DNA of 64,000 nt from Panacibacter microcysteis (GCF_015831355.1 NZ_JADWYR010000001.1:1674001-1738000), one strand, 5' to 3'; numbered from the stretch's first letter, positions 53,076 to 63,673 are shown. Numbers and translations are program-made. Notes: generated by a model not told the origin, from the sequence alone.

Positions 53076-54503
53076 ATGAGAACACTTCTTCCCCTTTTAT
53101 GCCTGTTCGCTTTTTTCTATGCCGGTGCACAGGACGGTAATTACTGGCATTCGCCATATGGTACAGGCGGTTTTTTTCTGCCCGGTTCTGTCATTGCTTA
53201 CAATGGTGACAGTGGCGTATATTTTACCAACCCCGCACTACTGGCTAATTCACCCAAAACAACCATTTCTGTTACTGCGGTTCTTTACCAAATGCAAACA
53301 ATCAGTATGGCTGATGGAGCCGGAACAGGCAGGAAGCTGATATCAAAAAACATGTCGTCTGTACCACAGATGGTGGCCGGTAAAATTGCGCTGGGAAAAA
53401 ATAAATTTCCACTGGCTTATGCCATCATTCATAACCCGCTGATAAACTTTGCTGCCAACCAGCGCAGGGATGAGCAGTTGCCTGTATTGAACGATGCTTA
53501 CAGCCCCGGAGCCGAATATTTTCTTGGGCAGTATGTGGAACAGAACCGCGCTTCTGAGACACAATTGCAAATAAGTACGGGCAAAAAATTAGCACCTCAT
53601 TTTACGGCAGGTCTTACCCTTGAGGCCAACCTGTACAGCAGGTATTTCTCTTCTGATTTCTCTGCAACAGCTATTGTTAACCCGGGTATTGCAGATTTTA
53701 ATATTACGAGTAACAGGGAATCGTATATAGCCAATTATAAGAATTATGGTGCAAGGGCAAAAGTGGGTATTGGTTACGATAACGGTAACCATCACCTGGG
53801 ACTAACGATAACAACGCCGGTATTGCATCTAAAAGGAGATGGCAATATAACCAGCGATATAACACTTGTTAACGCTAAACTAGATCCTGATTTAAGTCCG
53901 TTAAGCCTGTTTGCCAACGCACGCCAGGTAGAGCTTAAAGCAAAATGGAAAATGCCGTTGAGTATTGCCCTGGGTTATTTATACCGGTATAACAAAAATC
54001 AATTGTATGTGGCAGCTGAATATTTCGGGCAGATAAATGAATACGATGTTATAGCGCCTGATAATGATGTTTTCATAAGGCCCGATACAGGTAATTACAG
54101 GGATTATACATACTCCCTGTTAAGATTGAAAGATGCGCGAAAAGCGGTGTTGAATGTGGCCGTGGGAAACAGCTTTTACATAAACCCTCAGTACACTGCT
54201 TTTTTGTCTTTGCGCACTAATTTTTCTTATATAGACAAAAGCCTGTTTGCCAACAAAGAAGGTTTTATACCATACACCAGTTCTTGGAACAATTACCATA
54301 TGCAGGTTGGTGTAAATACCAAACGAAAAAATGTGAACATAAAAGCAGGATTGTTTTTAGCGCTCGGATTTAACGGTGACTATGACCAGGTTGCCAACTT
54401 CGACAACCCGACAGACAGCAATTTTTTGCAGGGTAGTGTGAAGACGGTAAAAGCGAATCATTTTTCTGCAGGCGTTATGCTTTCCTATATTCACAACTTG
54501 TAG
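53076..54503 (+). CDS. OmpP1/FadL-like outer-membrane protein
   Basis: Beta-barrel protein of the FadL/OmpP1 type, likely for uptake of hydrophobic substrates. It has a signal peptide (MRTLLPLLCLFAFFYAGAQ), an N-terminal motif with a hatch-like NP (YFTNPALLANSP) typical of the family, and many short alternating beta segments up to the terminal YIHNL. At 475 residues from the ATG at 53076 it is a normal size. The longer frame uses a TTG at 53049. Substrate unknown. Confidence 0.75.
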   Translation: MRTLLPLLCLFAFFYAGAQDGNYWHSPYGTGGFFLPGSVIAYNGDSGVYFTNPALLANSPKTTISVTAVLYQMQTISMADGAGTGRKLISKNMSSVPQMVAGKIALGKNKFPLAYAIIHNPLINFAANQRRDEQLPVLNDAYSPGAEYFLGQYVEQNRASETQLQISTGKKLAPHFTAGLTLEANLYSRYFSSDFSATAIVNPGIADFNITSNRESYIANYKNYGARAKVGIGYDNGNHHLGLTITTPVLHLKGDGNITSDITLVNAKLDPDLSPLSLFANARQVELKAKWKMPLSIALGYLYRYNKNQLYVAAEYFGQINEYDVIAPDNDVFIRPDTGNYRDYTYSLLRLKDARKAVLNVAVGNSFYINPQYTAFLSLRTNFSYIDKSLFANKEGFIPYTSSWNNYHMQVGVNTKRKNVNIKAGLFLALGFNGDYDQVANFDNPTDSNFLQGSVKTVKANHFSAGVMLSYIHNL

Positions 54504-54578
54504 AAGGCTGCGTGGAGTACTGAGCGCAAATGTAGTGAAGACTGTAACCGGGAACCAAAGCCCCATAATGTTGTTACA

Positions 54579-54626
54579 GTTGAAGTGAGTGACACAACAG
54601 GCGGTGCCAGGCGTTTCTACTGCCGG
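54579..54626 (+). repeat. Dispersed intergenic repeat, locus 18
   Basis: Core GTTGAAGTGAGTGACACAAC at 54579-54598, then AGGCGGTGCC and CTGCCGG. Between convergent genes. Confidence 0.78.
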
Positions 54627-54633
54627 TAAAATC

Positions 54634-57600
54634 TTACTCTTTTATATCGATAGCGGGCAATGTATATTTTGCCTGTATGCTTTTGTACTTCTTTTCATAT
54701 TTTTTGCTGCGCTTAATGCCGGCGCTCGACATAACGCCACTGAAGGTTGATTTTATCCAATAGTTGAAGACAAATTTTTCGGGATCTCTTATAAAAAAGA
54801 TTTTCGCATCTTTCCTGTTTTTTGTTTTTACCACGAATTTGTTGGCAACAAAATTTTCAAGTGACAGGAGGAAAGTTTTGTGTGATGAATCTTTTTTGTT
54901 CATCATCTGTACATTGAGGTCTTTGTAATAGAATTTGATCTTGCCATACGCGGCATATTTGTTGCCTGCAATACGCTCGTATAACGTATCTGATTTGCCT
55001 TTGTGAATACTGACGGCGGCTAACGGGTAAGTTATTTTATTCAATACAGTGAGATCCATTGGTGACATTTTCATGGTCATTCTAAAACCCGACAACGAAT
55101 CTGCATAAGATTCTTTGTATTGAAGATGCCTGATGTAATGATTGAGCAAATTGGCATTGGCTAATATATGCAGGCTGTCATTGTTAACGGGGCGGTTAGT
55201 GATATGATTAATCTCTGCATTGATCTCCGCCAGCGTTATACTGCCTTCCTTTTTTGTAGTAGCAGAAATTTCATTGGCAGTGATAGCAGCATCGTTAATG
55301 ACCAACTTATTAACCTGTAAAGGTGTTTTGATCTTTTGAATAAGTTTTGTGGGCATTAGTTTTTCTATGCCATGCTGAAACGGAATGTTTTTGTCTCTCG
55401 ACGTAACCAATACAGGGTGTGTAAAAGCGATTTGATCTATATTAACAGCAGAGTCTTTCAGATATTTTTTTACATCTATTTTGGCGAGGGTGATCGTGTC
55501 GCACGTTAAGCTCATATAATCTTTTTGCCACTGCAACTGGTTAAAAAACGTATCTCTTGTTGTAAGTGGTGTCATGCCCAGTCCTTCAATCTTAAAAGAG
55601 CTTTGCTTGCCATTCCACGCTACATTGTTTATAGAAAGCCTGGTGGTGTTGGTATTGTATTCCATAGAGCCCCCGGATAGCTCCAATGATTGAAGCAGCG
55701 CTGCAAGATCGTCACGCTTTAACTTTTTACCTGGTTGCAGATTGTCGTAAGCCAGGTTACCGCTGATATTTGCAAAAGCCAAAACGCTTCCTGCAGATCG
55801 CTTTAAATCCACAGATGAGTTGTTCCATTCCAGCGCTATGGCAGTGTTCATACGAAGTTTACTGTCATGTTGTTTTTCTATAATGGTATTTGAAAGTGCT
55901 GCGTTTAAAGCAGGTATTTGCAGGCGTAATTTTTTTGTTGATACCACGGTATTGGTAGCACTGGCTTTCAGTGTATGATATTGTATAGGCCGCGCAGATT
56001 CTTTATCCGTTACAAGCGAGTCTATATTAATGTTTACAAATGCGTGTATGATAACTGAATCCTGCGGAGAACTTTTGTATGTAAAAGATGCATTGTTGAC
56101 CTGTAAAACGCCGGTACTGATATTTACCGGAACACCTGTACGCCTGTGTTTACTCTTACTTGTAGCTCCCGCAGTATACTCAACAGCCGGGTTATTGATT
56201 ACGAGGTATTGCAAATTAAGATGTGAAAGATTGGAGCCCGACATATCTGTGTGCAATTTTATTTCCGGCACACTTACCACTGCCTGCGCTGTGTGTACAT
56301 TGATATCTTTTAGTACAGAACCATTTTTTTTATCCAATCGTATTTCTTTGGCAGTAACATGGGTTTCATCTTTTGAATAACCGGTTTCGTATAATGCAGC
56401 AACAATGTTGTGCCAGGCAAGACCTTTGCCGCCGGTAGTTACTGTATCAAGCCTTATGGCTTTTCCTTTCGTTGTAATGTTGCTGCCATTCAACAGCCGG
56501 ATTGTCGCATCAAGATTACCAATACTCAACCCGTTAATATTTACCGGCAATATTTTTTTACCTGCAGCTTTTTGTTGTAGCTGGTTGTATTGTGCTTTGA
56601 TGCTGTTAAAGCTAATACTGCCTGCATCTATTGCGCCGTTATTGTACAGTTTGTCCCAGTCGAGTTTTTTCCATATAACACCATCGAGCTGCAATTTGAG
56701 GCCCGATGAAAGTTTAATGCCCGCCTTTTTTACATGGTTTTCCTGTAAAGCGCCCTGTATAGAGATTTGATCGAACATTGCTTTTACTGAAGTGCTGCTG
56801 AACAGTAGTTTACCGAAACTTATGTTTGACAGTGAACGTTTGATGTCAATAAGAGAATCACTTTCAAAAAGTTCCTTGAGTTTAATGGCAGCATTGAAAT
56901 TTGTTGCATCAACAGAAACGCCCGATTGCGTGTTTACGGCAAAATGCAAATTGCCATTTGTTACAAACATAGAATCCACATCAATAAGATTATTGAAACC
57001 GTGCAGGGATTTATATACGCCGTCTATACCCTTTGGTTTTTTTACGGAATCAGGTAATTGTTTTTTTCCACTGCCCTGCACATAGATGTCCGGCGCGTTA
57101 AACAACGCATAGTCAGCTTTTAACTTTTTTTGCAGCAGTCCGGCAACGTCGATATTTTTTAAAATAAAACGGGGCAATGACAGTTGCATACCACCACTGG
57201 CTGTTGTCATTTTCCCGGGTACAAAAGATGCATTGGTGCAAATAAGATCATTATTTAAAATGGAGAAACCATCTACATTTAAAACGTATAAACTGTCTGG
57301 TGTATAAAATTGTATGGTGTCCAGCTCCAGTGCTATATTGCCCAGGCTCAGGAAGTTTTTGTTGGTTGCGGCCAGATCAAGATCAAAAAGCTGCAGGTTT
57401 GTTTTTTCGGTCGTGTAAATAAGCTGTTTGTCGGGGTGATGTTCTTCGAGCGACAACTGGCCCTCCGTTACAGCAATATAGTTGAAATGAATATTGTCAA
57501 AAAGTTTGTTTAGTACAGATAAGGGCCGGACCGAATCTTTGGTGTGTTGTTTTTCAGTAGTTCTCAGATGCAACACAGGATGTTTACAAACAAGCGTGTC

Positions 57601-58449
57601 AACCAGCAGCCGGTCTTTCATGTACAGGGCTGTCAAATCAGTTGCACTGAACAATAACCTCTCTGCTTCAAAATTTACCGGGCTGTTATTTGCATCATCA
57701 TATGTTTTCAGGCCGAAAGAATCGATCTCGAAATATTGTTGCCTGCCGGAAAAATGCAGGTTTGAAAATCGAAATTCATTCGTAGTGTTTGGAAGTTTGA
57801 ATGATTGTTTACCCAGGGAAAGGTCGATATCATCTGATGAAAGAAAACGTTTTTTTTGGTCTGTACTTTTTGTAAAATTCCGGATAGCGAAGTTTATTTT
57901 ATCAATAACAAAGTCGTTTTTGGTAGCATCTTTAAATCTGTAAATAATGCGTGCATTTTGCACCGCCAGTTTGTTAACCTCCAGCTTAAGAAGTGCTTTA
58001 TCGAGGTCGCCGGCAAGAGAAGAAAAGCTAAAACTTTTGGAAGTATCGCGGGCACGTTGATTCCTGCCTTCAAAAACCTGTAACACAGCATTATCAAGAT
58101 AGAGACTGTCCAGCGCTATCTTTTTATCGCTTACAAGTGGCATCCAGCCTTTCAGCCTGATGAATAATGAAGGTATCGTGGCGCCGTATGCCGTACCGGT
58201 ATCCTTTTTAATTACATTGCTCAGTGTAGCATCTTTGATTTCTATAACGGCATCTGAAAAAGAAAAGGATACATCTTGCATTGTAAGCTTATACGCTCCT
58301 TTAGATGCAGACTGCACCGCATATTCCACCACATTCTTAATGCGGTATTTCAGAAGGATGTAAGCAGCCGTAACCAACAGTAACAAGAAAACGGTAACAC
58401 CAATGGTTATACGCTTCAATATGCTATGCCTGCTTTTTCCTGTTGTCAT
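54634..58449 (-). CDS. AsmA-like large envelope protein
   Basis: A 1271-residue protein with one N-terminal membrane anchor (residues 10-33) and a long periplasmic part of repeated beta-rich stretches. Family-like features are the N-terminal YSVQSASKGAYKLTMQDVSF-like region, then LFIRLKGWMPLVSDKKIALDSLYLDNA, which resembles the AsmA/DUF748 opening. Such proteins are thought to form a bridge or shuttle for lipids between the membranes (family knowledge). The frame can also start at a GTG at 58467. A near-consensus -7 (TATATTTA) lies upstream. Assignment to AsmA is by layout and length, not by a clear motif. Confidence 0.72.
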   Translation of the reverse strand: MTTGKSRHSILKRITIGVTVFLLLLVTAAYILLKYRIKNVVEYAVQSASKGAYKLTMQDVSFSFSDAVIEIKDATLSNVIKKDTGTAYGATIPSLFIRLKGWMPLVSDKKIALDSLYLDNAVLQVFEGRNQRARDTSKSFSFSSLAGDLDKALLKLEVNKLAVQNARIIYRFKDATKNDFVIDKINFAIRNFTKSTDQKKRFLSSDDIDLSLGKQSFKLPNTTNEFRFSNLHFSGRQQYFEIDSFGLKTYDDANNSPVNFEAERLLFSATDLTALYMKDRLLVDTLVCKHPVLHLRTTEKQHTKDSVRPLSVLNKLFDNIHFNYIAVTEGQLSLEEHHPDKQLIYTTEKTNLQLFDLDLAATNKNFLSLGNIALELDTIQFYTPDSLYVLNVDGFSILNNDLICTNASFVPGKMTTASGGMQLSLPRFILKNIDVAGLLQKKLKADYALFNAPDIYVQGSGKKQLPDSVKKPKGIDGVYKSLHGFNNLIDVDSMFVTNGNLHFAVNTQSGVSVDATNFNAAIKLKELFESDSLIDIKRSLSNISFGKLLFSSTSVKAMFDQISIQGALQENHVKKAGIKLSSGLKLQLDGVIWKKLDWDKLYNNGAIDAGSISFNSIKAQYNQLQQKAAGKKILPVNINGLSIGNLDATIRLLNGSNITTKGKAIRLDTVTTGGKGLAWHNIVAALYETGYSKDETHVTAKEIRLDKKNGSVLKDINVHTAQAVVSVPEIKLHTDMSGSNLSHLNLQYLVINNPAVEYTAGATSKSKHRRTGVPVNISTGVLQVNNASFTYKSSPQDSVIIHAFVNINIDSLVTDKESARPIQYHTLKASATNTVVSTKKLRLQIPALNAALSNTIIEKQHDSKLRMNTAIALEWNNSSVDLKRSAGSVLAFANISGNLAYDNLQPGKKLKRDDLAALLQSLELSGGSMEYNTNTTRLSINNVAWNGKQSSFKIEGLGMTPLTTRDTFFNQLQWQKDYMSLTCDTITLAKIDVKKYLKDSAVNIDQIAFTHPVLVTSRDKNIPFQHGIEKLMPTKLIQKIKTPLQVNKLVINDAAITANEISATTKKEGSITLAEINAEINHITNRPVNNDSLHILANANLLNHYIRHLQYKESYADSLSGFRMTMKMSPMDLTVLNKITYPLAAVSIHKGKSDTLYERIAGNKYAAYGKIKFYYKDLNVQMMNKKDSSHKTFLLSLENFVANKFVVKTKNRKDAKIFFIRDPEKFVFNYWIKSTFSGVMSSAGIKRSKKYEKKYKSIQAKYTLPAIDIKE

Positions 58450-58520
58450 TTGCGAGAAGGGTGCCACTCACCTAAATATACTACTTCAAATGATCATATT
58501 TTAAAAAGAACGTATACTGT

Positions 58521-59855
58521 TTAAGAAACGGTTGATTTTTTTGCCGGGTTACGGTGAGTAAGAAAATAGATGAGCATAAACAACAGTAGTACGCCAATGC
58601 CGGTGGCTGCAGTTTTCCAGTTATCAATGGCTATGCTAATGCCAACAAAGGTGTACGCCAATATAAAAATGATGGGTTGCAAAGGATATAATTTCATGGC
58701 GAAAATGCCGGTACCATCCAAATGCCGGGTGCGTTTGCGCAGCATAAAAATTGACCCTGCAGAAGTGGCCATACCAAAGCAATCAAGAAAAATGGTAAAC
58801 CCCAATATCTCGTCAAATGTTTTGGCAAAAAACAGGATCACAATACAAAGCGCCGCAAACACAGAGAGCGATACAACCAACACATCTTTTTTCGCACTCT
58901 TTTTTTGAAACGGCTTTGGTAAAACACCGTCCTCACTCATGGCAAACATTACCCGGGGGTTACTCATCAGTAAAACATTTACATAGGCCAGCACAGATAA
59001 AAACAGTAAAGCAGAAAAGGCATTGCCGGCTGTTTCGCCAAAAAGCTTGGCTGCCACAAGTGTGGCAATCTCATTGTTCTCTTTTAATCCGTCAAAGCCC
59101 AGTACGGTGTAGTAAGCATAATTTACCAGCAGGTACAATACAATTATGATTGCAATACCCATAAAAATGCCACGTGGAATATTTTTGGATGGCTGCTCAA
59201 CTTCATTACCAAAGTTGATGGTTTGCTGGTACCCGCCATAAGTGAATGAAACGGCTACAAGCGCCACACCAAAGGCTTTTATCCAATCCATAAAAGTTTG
59301 TGGCTTTACAATTGTTGCAGCAGGCCCGGCATAGTGAACTGATGGCATAAACAAAGCAGCGATCAACATAATGATCATACTTATTTTAATCACCATCAGA
59401 ATGTTTTGTGTTTTAGCACTCATCTTCAGGCCAAGCAGGTTTACGCCATAAAAAATAACGATAGCGCTTACGGCAATCAACGCTTTTACCACGTCAGACG
59501 CAGGTTCATTAAAAATAACCTGGCTTATATAGCCCGATCCAATCAGTGCCACTCCACTCAGCGATGCCGCATTTGAAACAAGAATGATACAGTTAATGGA
59601 GAAAGCTATGGAAGGATGGTATGCATAAGAAAAGATGCGGTAGTAGCCGCCTGTTACCGGGTATCTCGATCCTATTTCTGCATAGGTAAGCGCACCGCAT
59701 AAAGCAATAATGCCACCTAAAACCCACGCACTAAAAAAAACCGTGGGGTCATTGGCTGCTTTGGCAGATGTAGATGCTGTTCTGAAAATACCCATACCAA
59801 TAACAAGACCTACCACGATCATCGTAAAATCAAAAAGAGACAGTTTCTGCTTCAT
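58521..59855 (-). CDS. Amino acid permease, APC superfamily
   Basis: Secondary transporter with twelve membrane segments in 444 residues. The start of the APC fold is clear: LFDFTMIVVGLVIGMGIFRTAS with the Gly-rich unwound segment of helix 1, then the conserved YAEIGSRYPVTGGYYR. Helix 6 region: AVSFTYGGYQQTINFGNEVEQPSKNIPRG. The substrate cannot be told from sequence alone. It lies 71 bases downstream of the divergent... of the same-strand AsmA-like gene's upstream end and may stand alone. Confidence 0.88.
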   Translation of the reverse strand: MKQKLSLFDFTMIVVGLVIGMGIFRTASTSAKAANDPTVFFSAWVLGGIIALCGALTYAEIGSRYPVTGGYYRIFSYAYHPSIAFSINCIILVSNAASLSGVALIGSGYISQVIFNEPASDVVKALIAVSAIVIFYGVNLLGLKMSAKTQNILMVIKISMIIMLIAALFMPSVHYAGPAATIVKPQTFMDWIKAFGVALVAVSFTYGGYQQTINFGNEVEQPSKNIPRGIFMGIAIIIVLYLLVNYAYYTVLGFDGLKENNEIATLVAAKLFGETAGNAFSALLFLSVLAYVNVLLMSNPRVMFAMSEDGVLPKPFQKKSAKKDVLVVSLSVFAALCIVILFFAKTFDEILGFTIFLDCFGMATSAGSIFMLRKRTRHLDGTGIFAMKLYPLQPIIFILAYTFVGISIAIDNWKTAATGIGVLLLFMLIYFLTHRNPAKKSTVS

Positions 59856-59928
59856 AATTTGCCGGTAAGAAATGAAAATAGGTATTCTTTATCACACTCG
59901 CTGTTATGCTCGATTTTTTTATAATGTA

Positions 59929-60127
59929 CCGGGCAGTAGTGCACACACCGGGCTGTGGTTGCGTCGCACTCTTGTACTGCAATGCGGGTATCAGCTTTTC
60001 GTTGCGGCTGCGCAATGTTGCTGGTAAATACAGTGTTGCCATGCATGGTTTGCAGCCTGCTGCTTATTGATCTGCCGTACAAGTGAGTGACACAACAGGC
60101 GATGCCACCTGTACTGCAGCCGGCTGC
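59929..60127. repeat. Dispersed intergenic repeat, locus 19: complete inverted pair
   Basis: Left unit with core GTTGCGTCGCACTCTTGTAC at 59958-59977; right unit with core GTACAAGTGAGTGACACAAC at 60077-60096, then AGGCGATGCC and TACTGCAGCCGG. The spacer is 99 bases. In the divergent gap of 412 bases between the permease gene and the thioredoxin-like gene; it holds most of that gap. Confidence 0.88.
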
Positions 60128-60233
60128 CACAAAAGCCAACTGCAAAAATTTGCACGTTACAACACATTAAAATGTGCTTACACATCGTTTACAGGCATAT
60201 TCTTTACACGGCCTTAACAGCCACCACACGCAA

Positions 60234-60263
60234 TTTGAATATATTTACTTTTCAATATCTTGC
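60234..60263 (+). promoter_or_regulatory. Promoter of the thioredoxin-like gene
   Basis: TTTG at 60234-60237, 18 bases, then TATCTTGC at 60256-60263 (two changes from TAnnTTTG). The ATG at 60268 is only 4 bases beyond it, so the mRNA may be almost leaderless or the element may be a chance match. Confidence 0.4.
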
Positions 60264-60267
60264 ATTG

Positions 60268-61737
60268 ATGAAAAATAGTTTGCTGTTTTTTATACTCTTA
60301 CTTGGTTGCGCGGCCGCACAAGCGCAAACAACACCCAAAAAAAATATCAGCCCCGAAGGCTACCGTATAGACGCCACCATTAAACCTTACAGGAATTGTG
60401 TTATGTACCTTGCCAGCTATTATGGTAAGAATAAGGTTTTGGTAGACAGCGCCGCTTTTGATGCCAACAGCCACGGTATATTCAAAGGCGCAAAAAAACT
60501 GCCCCACGGTATTTATTTCTTTGTTACCCCGGCACGCAGCCTGTTGTTTGAAATACTGGTTGATGATGACCAGCAGTTCACGATCAATGCAGACAGCGCC
60601 CACCTGGAAAATATTGCAGTTACCGGTTCTGCCAATAATGAATTGTTTGCTGCATACTCCCGTTATCTTACCGGCATAGCACCCAAACTGAATGCTTTGC
60701 AGCAACGTTTAAAAACAGCGGCCGGTGCGGCTGACTCTGCAGCCATACAGCAGGAGCAAAAAAGGTTATCCAAAGAACTAAACGATTACCGGGAAAACAT
60801 CATTACTACAAAACCGGCATCAATGGTTGCGGCAATGTTCCAGGCAATTAAAACACCGGAGCTAAAAGAGTGGCCCAAAAAAGCGGATGGCTCTTCAGAT
60901 TCAACAGCCGCATGGCGCTATATGAAAGATCATTTCTGGGATGGTGTAAATTTCTATGATAACTTTCTCGTAAGAACGCCATTCTTCGATCCCAAACTGG
61001 AAGACTATTATAAATTCTATGTTTCATCAGATCCTGATTCTATTATCCGGGAAGTGAATTACATGCTGCTCATGTCGCGCAGCGGAAAAGATATACATCA
61101 ATACCTGCTTGGCAGGTTTACCGATAAATACATTAACCCTGAAATAATGGGGCAGGATAAAGTGTTTCTCTTTTTGTTCAACAACTACTTTTCAAAGGGC
61201 GATACTTTATGGCTGAATGAGCGCCAGCGGAAATATATCTTCGACCGTGCATACAGTTTAATGGCCAACCAACTGAATGAGCCTGCGCCGGAACTGGTTT
61301 TAAACGATACACTTGGTAAGCCTGCATCGTTATACGATGTAAAGGCACTTTTTACTTTCCTGGTCTTCTGGGACCCTACGTGCGGCCATTGTAAAGAAGA
61401 AGTGCCAAAGCTCGATTCGTTGTACGAAGCAAAGTGGAAAGCGTTAGGCGTGCAGGTGTTTTCTGTAAACACAAACGAAAACACGTTTGATGAATGGAAA
61501 AAATTTATTGGCGAGCACCACCTGCAGGGCTGGCACCACGCATGGCAGAACCGCGATGGCAGGCTGGCAGATGAACGTGCCGGTGTAGCTAACTACAGGC
61601 AGTTATATGATATTTACCAGACACCGACCATGTACCTGCTTGATGAAAACAAACGTATCATTGCAAAAAAACTCAGCCTCGAACAATACGACGCTGTAAT
61701 AGAAGCTAAAATAAAAACCAAAACCTCAACTCAATAG
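60268..61737 (+). CDS. Exported thioredoxin-fold protein (TlpA/ResA-like) with N-terminal domain
   Basis: Periplasmic thiol-disulfide protein. A signal peptide (residues 1-20, ending AAAQAQ) is followed by a beta-rich DUF4369-like domain and a helical linker (about 30-350), then a TlpA-type thioredoxin domain with WDPTCGHCKEEVP (Cys372 and Cys375) and the cis-Pro in QTPTMYLLDENK. Such proteins reduce disulfides, for example in cytochrome c maturation (family knowledge). The frame extends to 60172, but a good signal peptide begins only at 60268. It ends 5 bases before the PpiC gene, so they probably form one operon. Confidence 0.88.
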   Translation: MKNSLLFFILLLGCAAAQAQTTPKKNISPEGYRIDATIKPYRNCVMYLASYYGKNKVLVDSAAFDANSHGIFKGAKKLPHGIYFFVTPARSLLFEILVDDDQQFTINADSAHLENIAVTGSANNELFAAYSRYLTGIAPKLNALQQRLKTAAGAADSAAIQQEQKRLSKELNDYRENIITTKPASMVAAMFQAIKTPELKEWPKKADGSSDSTAAWRYMKDHFWDGVNFYDNFLVRTPFFDPKLEDYYKFYVSSDPDSIIREVNYMLLMSRSGKDIHQYLLGRFTDKYINPEIMGQDKVFLFLFNNYFSKGDTLWLNERQRKYIFDRAYSLMANQLNEPAPELVLNDTLGKPASLYDVKALFTFLVFWDPTCGHCKEEVPKLDSLYEAKWKALGVQVFSVNTNENTFDEWKKFIGEHHLQGWHHAWQNRDGRLADERAGVANYRQLYDIYQTPTMYLLDENKRIIAKKLSLEQYDAVIEAKIKTKTSTQ

Positions 61738-61742
61738 TTTAT

Positions 61743-63671
61743 ATGCGCATCCACAAGTTGCCGCTGCTGCTGCTTACTGCACTTGCTGTTTCAGCAGCAG
61801 GTTATAGCCAGACACTTTTTACCTATGGTGCCAAAACTGTAAGTAAAGACGAGTTTATCAAAGCATTCAATAAAAACCCCGATACCACAGGCGATCGTTC
61901 TGAAAAGCTGAAGCAATACCTCGACCTGTATGTAAACTTTAAATTAAAGCTGCAGGCCGCTACAGATGAAAAGCTGAGTAATGACCCGGCTTACAAAGCT
62001 GAAGCTGATAATTTCAGAACGCAGCTTACAGAAAACTACATCAACGAGCAGGCAGACATCAATGGGCTGGTAAAAGAAGCATTCCTTCGCAGCCAGAAAG
62101 ACATTTTACTGGCACACGTGTTTGTTGAAGTAAAGCCTGAAGGCGATACGCTGCCAGGGTATAACAGGATCAGCGAAGCTTACAATGCCTTAAAAGCCGG
62201 GAAAGACTTCAGCGCGGTAAGCGCTGAGTATTCATCCAATGCCGCCGTAGACCCTGCAAAAGGCGTTATAGGTTATGTTACCGTCTTTACATTGCCCTAT
62301 GCTATAGAAAACCTTGTTTATTCGCTGCCGCCAAATACCTATTCAAACATCTACCGGAGCAAAGCGGGTTTCCATATTTTTAAAAACCTTGGAGAGAGAC
62401 CTGCAGTAGGTAAAAGAAAAGTACAGCAGATACTTCTTGCGGTACCGGCGTCTTTTACGCCGGAGGAAAAAGCAAAGATCACCGCATTAAAAGATTCTGT
62501 GTATCATCTTTTAAAGAGTGGTGCATCATTCGACAAAATGGTACAGGAGTTCAGTGCACCGAATAACAATTATGATCCTTCAAATATTATCGAGGTAGGG
62601 GTTGGCCAGTATAGCCAGGATTTTGAAGACAAAGTATTTGCGCTTAAAAATGTTGGTGATATCAGCGAACCGTTCGAGAACGAATATGGTTACAATATTA
62701 TCAAACTGCTCGAAACGATGCCTGTTAACAAAGACGAGAGCGATGTAATGGCCCGTGCCAGGCTGCAGGAAAGGGTAGAGCAAGACAACAGGCTGTCAAT
62801 AGCAAGAGATGCATTAATTGAAAAGTGGAAAAAGCAAATAAAATATACACCGGCAACCTACAATGCAAAAGATCTTGCTGCGTACATTGATAGTTCCTTA
62901 AAAAAAGGAAGAGCGCTTACTGCGTTTAAAGGAATTACGCCAAACACCATTCTTTTTAGTTTTGCAAAAGAAAGGATCAGTGCAGACAAATGGTTCCAGT
63001 ACAATAAAGATATCAGGGAGATGGCACCATACGACCAGCATAACCCCGATGTATTGATGAACCAGTTTGTAAAAACATCTGCAGACAAATATTACCGTGC
63101 ACATATAGAAGAGTTTCACCCGCCTGTGGCAGCGCAACTAAAAGAGTTCAATGAAGCAAACCTGCTTTTTTCTGTTATGGACAAACATGTATGGAGCAGG
63201 GCTGCAGAAGATTCAGTGGGTTTGAAGAATTACTACAACCAGCATAAAGACCAGTATAAATGGCAGCCGGGCGTAAGTGCCGTAATTTTTTCATCTTCAT
63301 CAAAAGAAGTAATTGATGGTATTGCAGGTGCAATGGCCAGGAATGCCAAAGACTGGCGCGCCATTGCAGAGCCTTACAGCGAAATGGCTACTGCAGACAG
63401 CAGCCGTTTCGAAGACGGCCAGCTACCGCTAAAACAGCCCGTACCTATGCAGAAAGGTTATCTTTCAAAACCTGAGCAAAATGAAACAGGAGATACATAC
63501 ACCCTGGTATATGTATTCGATGTGTTCAAAGACCCCGGCCAGCGCAGCTTCGATGAAGCCCGTGGCATGGTCATCAACGATTACCAGCAGGTGCTGGAGC
63601 AAAAATGGATAACGGAACTAAAAAAGAAATACCCGGTTAAAATGAATGACGCAATAGTCAATACGTTATAA
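61743..63671 (+). CDS. Periplasmic peptidyl-prolyl isomerase, PpiC/SurA-type
   Basis: Envelope chaperone with isomerase activity, likely helping outer-membrane proteins fold. A signal peptide (residues 1-22) precedes a SurA-like N-terminal helical part and two parvulin domains: the first with ILLAHVFVEVKPEGD and KAGFHIFKNLGERP, the second with VQQILLAVPASF and NEYGYNIIKLLETMP. The C-terminal 300 residues are helical and less conserved. It starts 5 bases after the thioredoxin-like gene. Confidence 0.9.
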   Translation: MRIHKLPLLLLTALAVSAAGYSQTLFTYGAKTVSKDEFIKAFNKNPDTTGDRSEKLKQYLDLYVNFKLKLQAATDEKLSNDPAYKAEADNFRTQLTENYINEQADINGLVKEAFLRSQKDILLAHVFVEVKPEGDTLPGYNRISEAYNALKAGKDFSAVSAEYSSNAAVDPAKGVIGYVTVFTLPYAIENLVYSLPPNTYSNIYRSKAGFHIFKNLGERPAVGKRKVQQILLAVPASFTPEEKAKITALKDSVYHLLKSGASFDKMVQEFSAPNNNYDPSNIIEVGVGQYSQDFEDKVFALKNVGDISEPFENEYGYNIIKLLETMPVNKDESDVMARARLQERVEQDNRLSIARDALIEKWKKQIKYTPATYNAKDLAAYIDSSLKKGRALTAFKGITPNTILFSFAKERISADKWFQYNKDIREMAPYDQHNPDVLMNQFVKTSADKYYRAHIEEFHPPVAAQLKEFNEANLLFSVMDKHVWSRAAEDSVGLKNYYNQHKDQYKWQPGVSAVIFSSSSKEVIDGIAGAMARNAKDWRAIAEPYSEMATADSSRFEDGQLPLKQPVPMQKGYLSKPEQNETGDTYTLVYVFDVFKDPGQRSFDEARGMVINDYQQVLEQKWITELKKKYPVKMNDAIVNTL

Positions 63672-63673
63672 AA

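Noticed and set aside
59852-60145. 97- and 70-residue open frames upstream of the thioredoxin-like gene
   Set aside because: Both overlap the inverted repeat at 59929-60127 and show no family match or ribosome-binding site.
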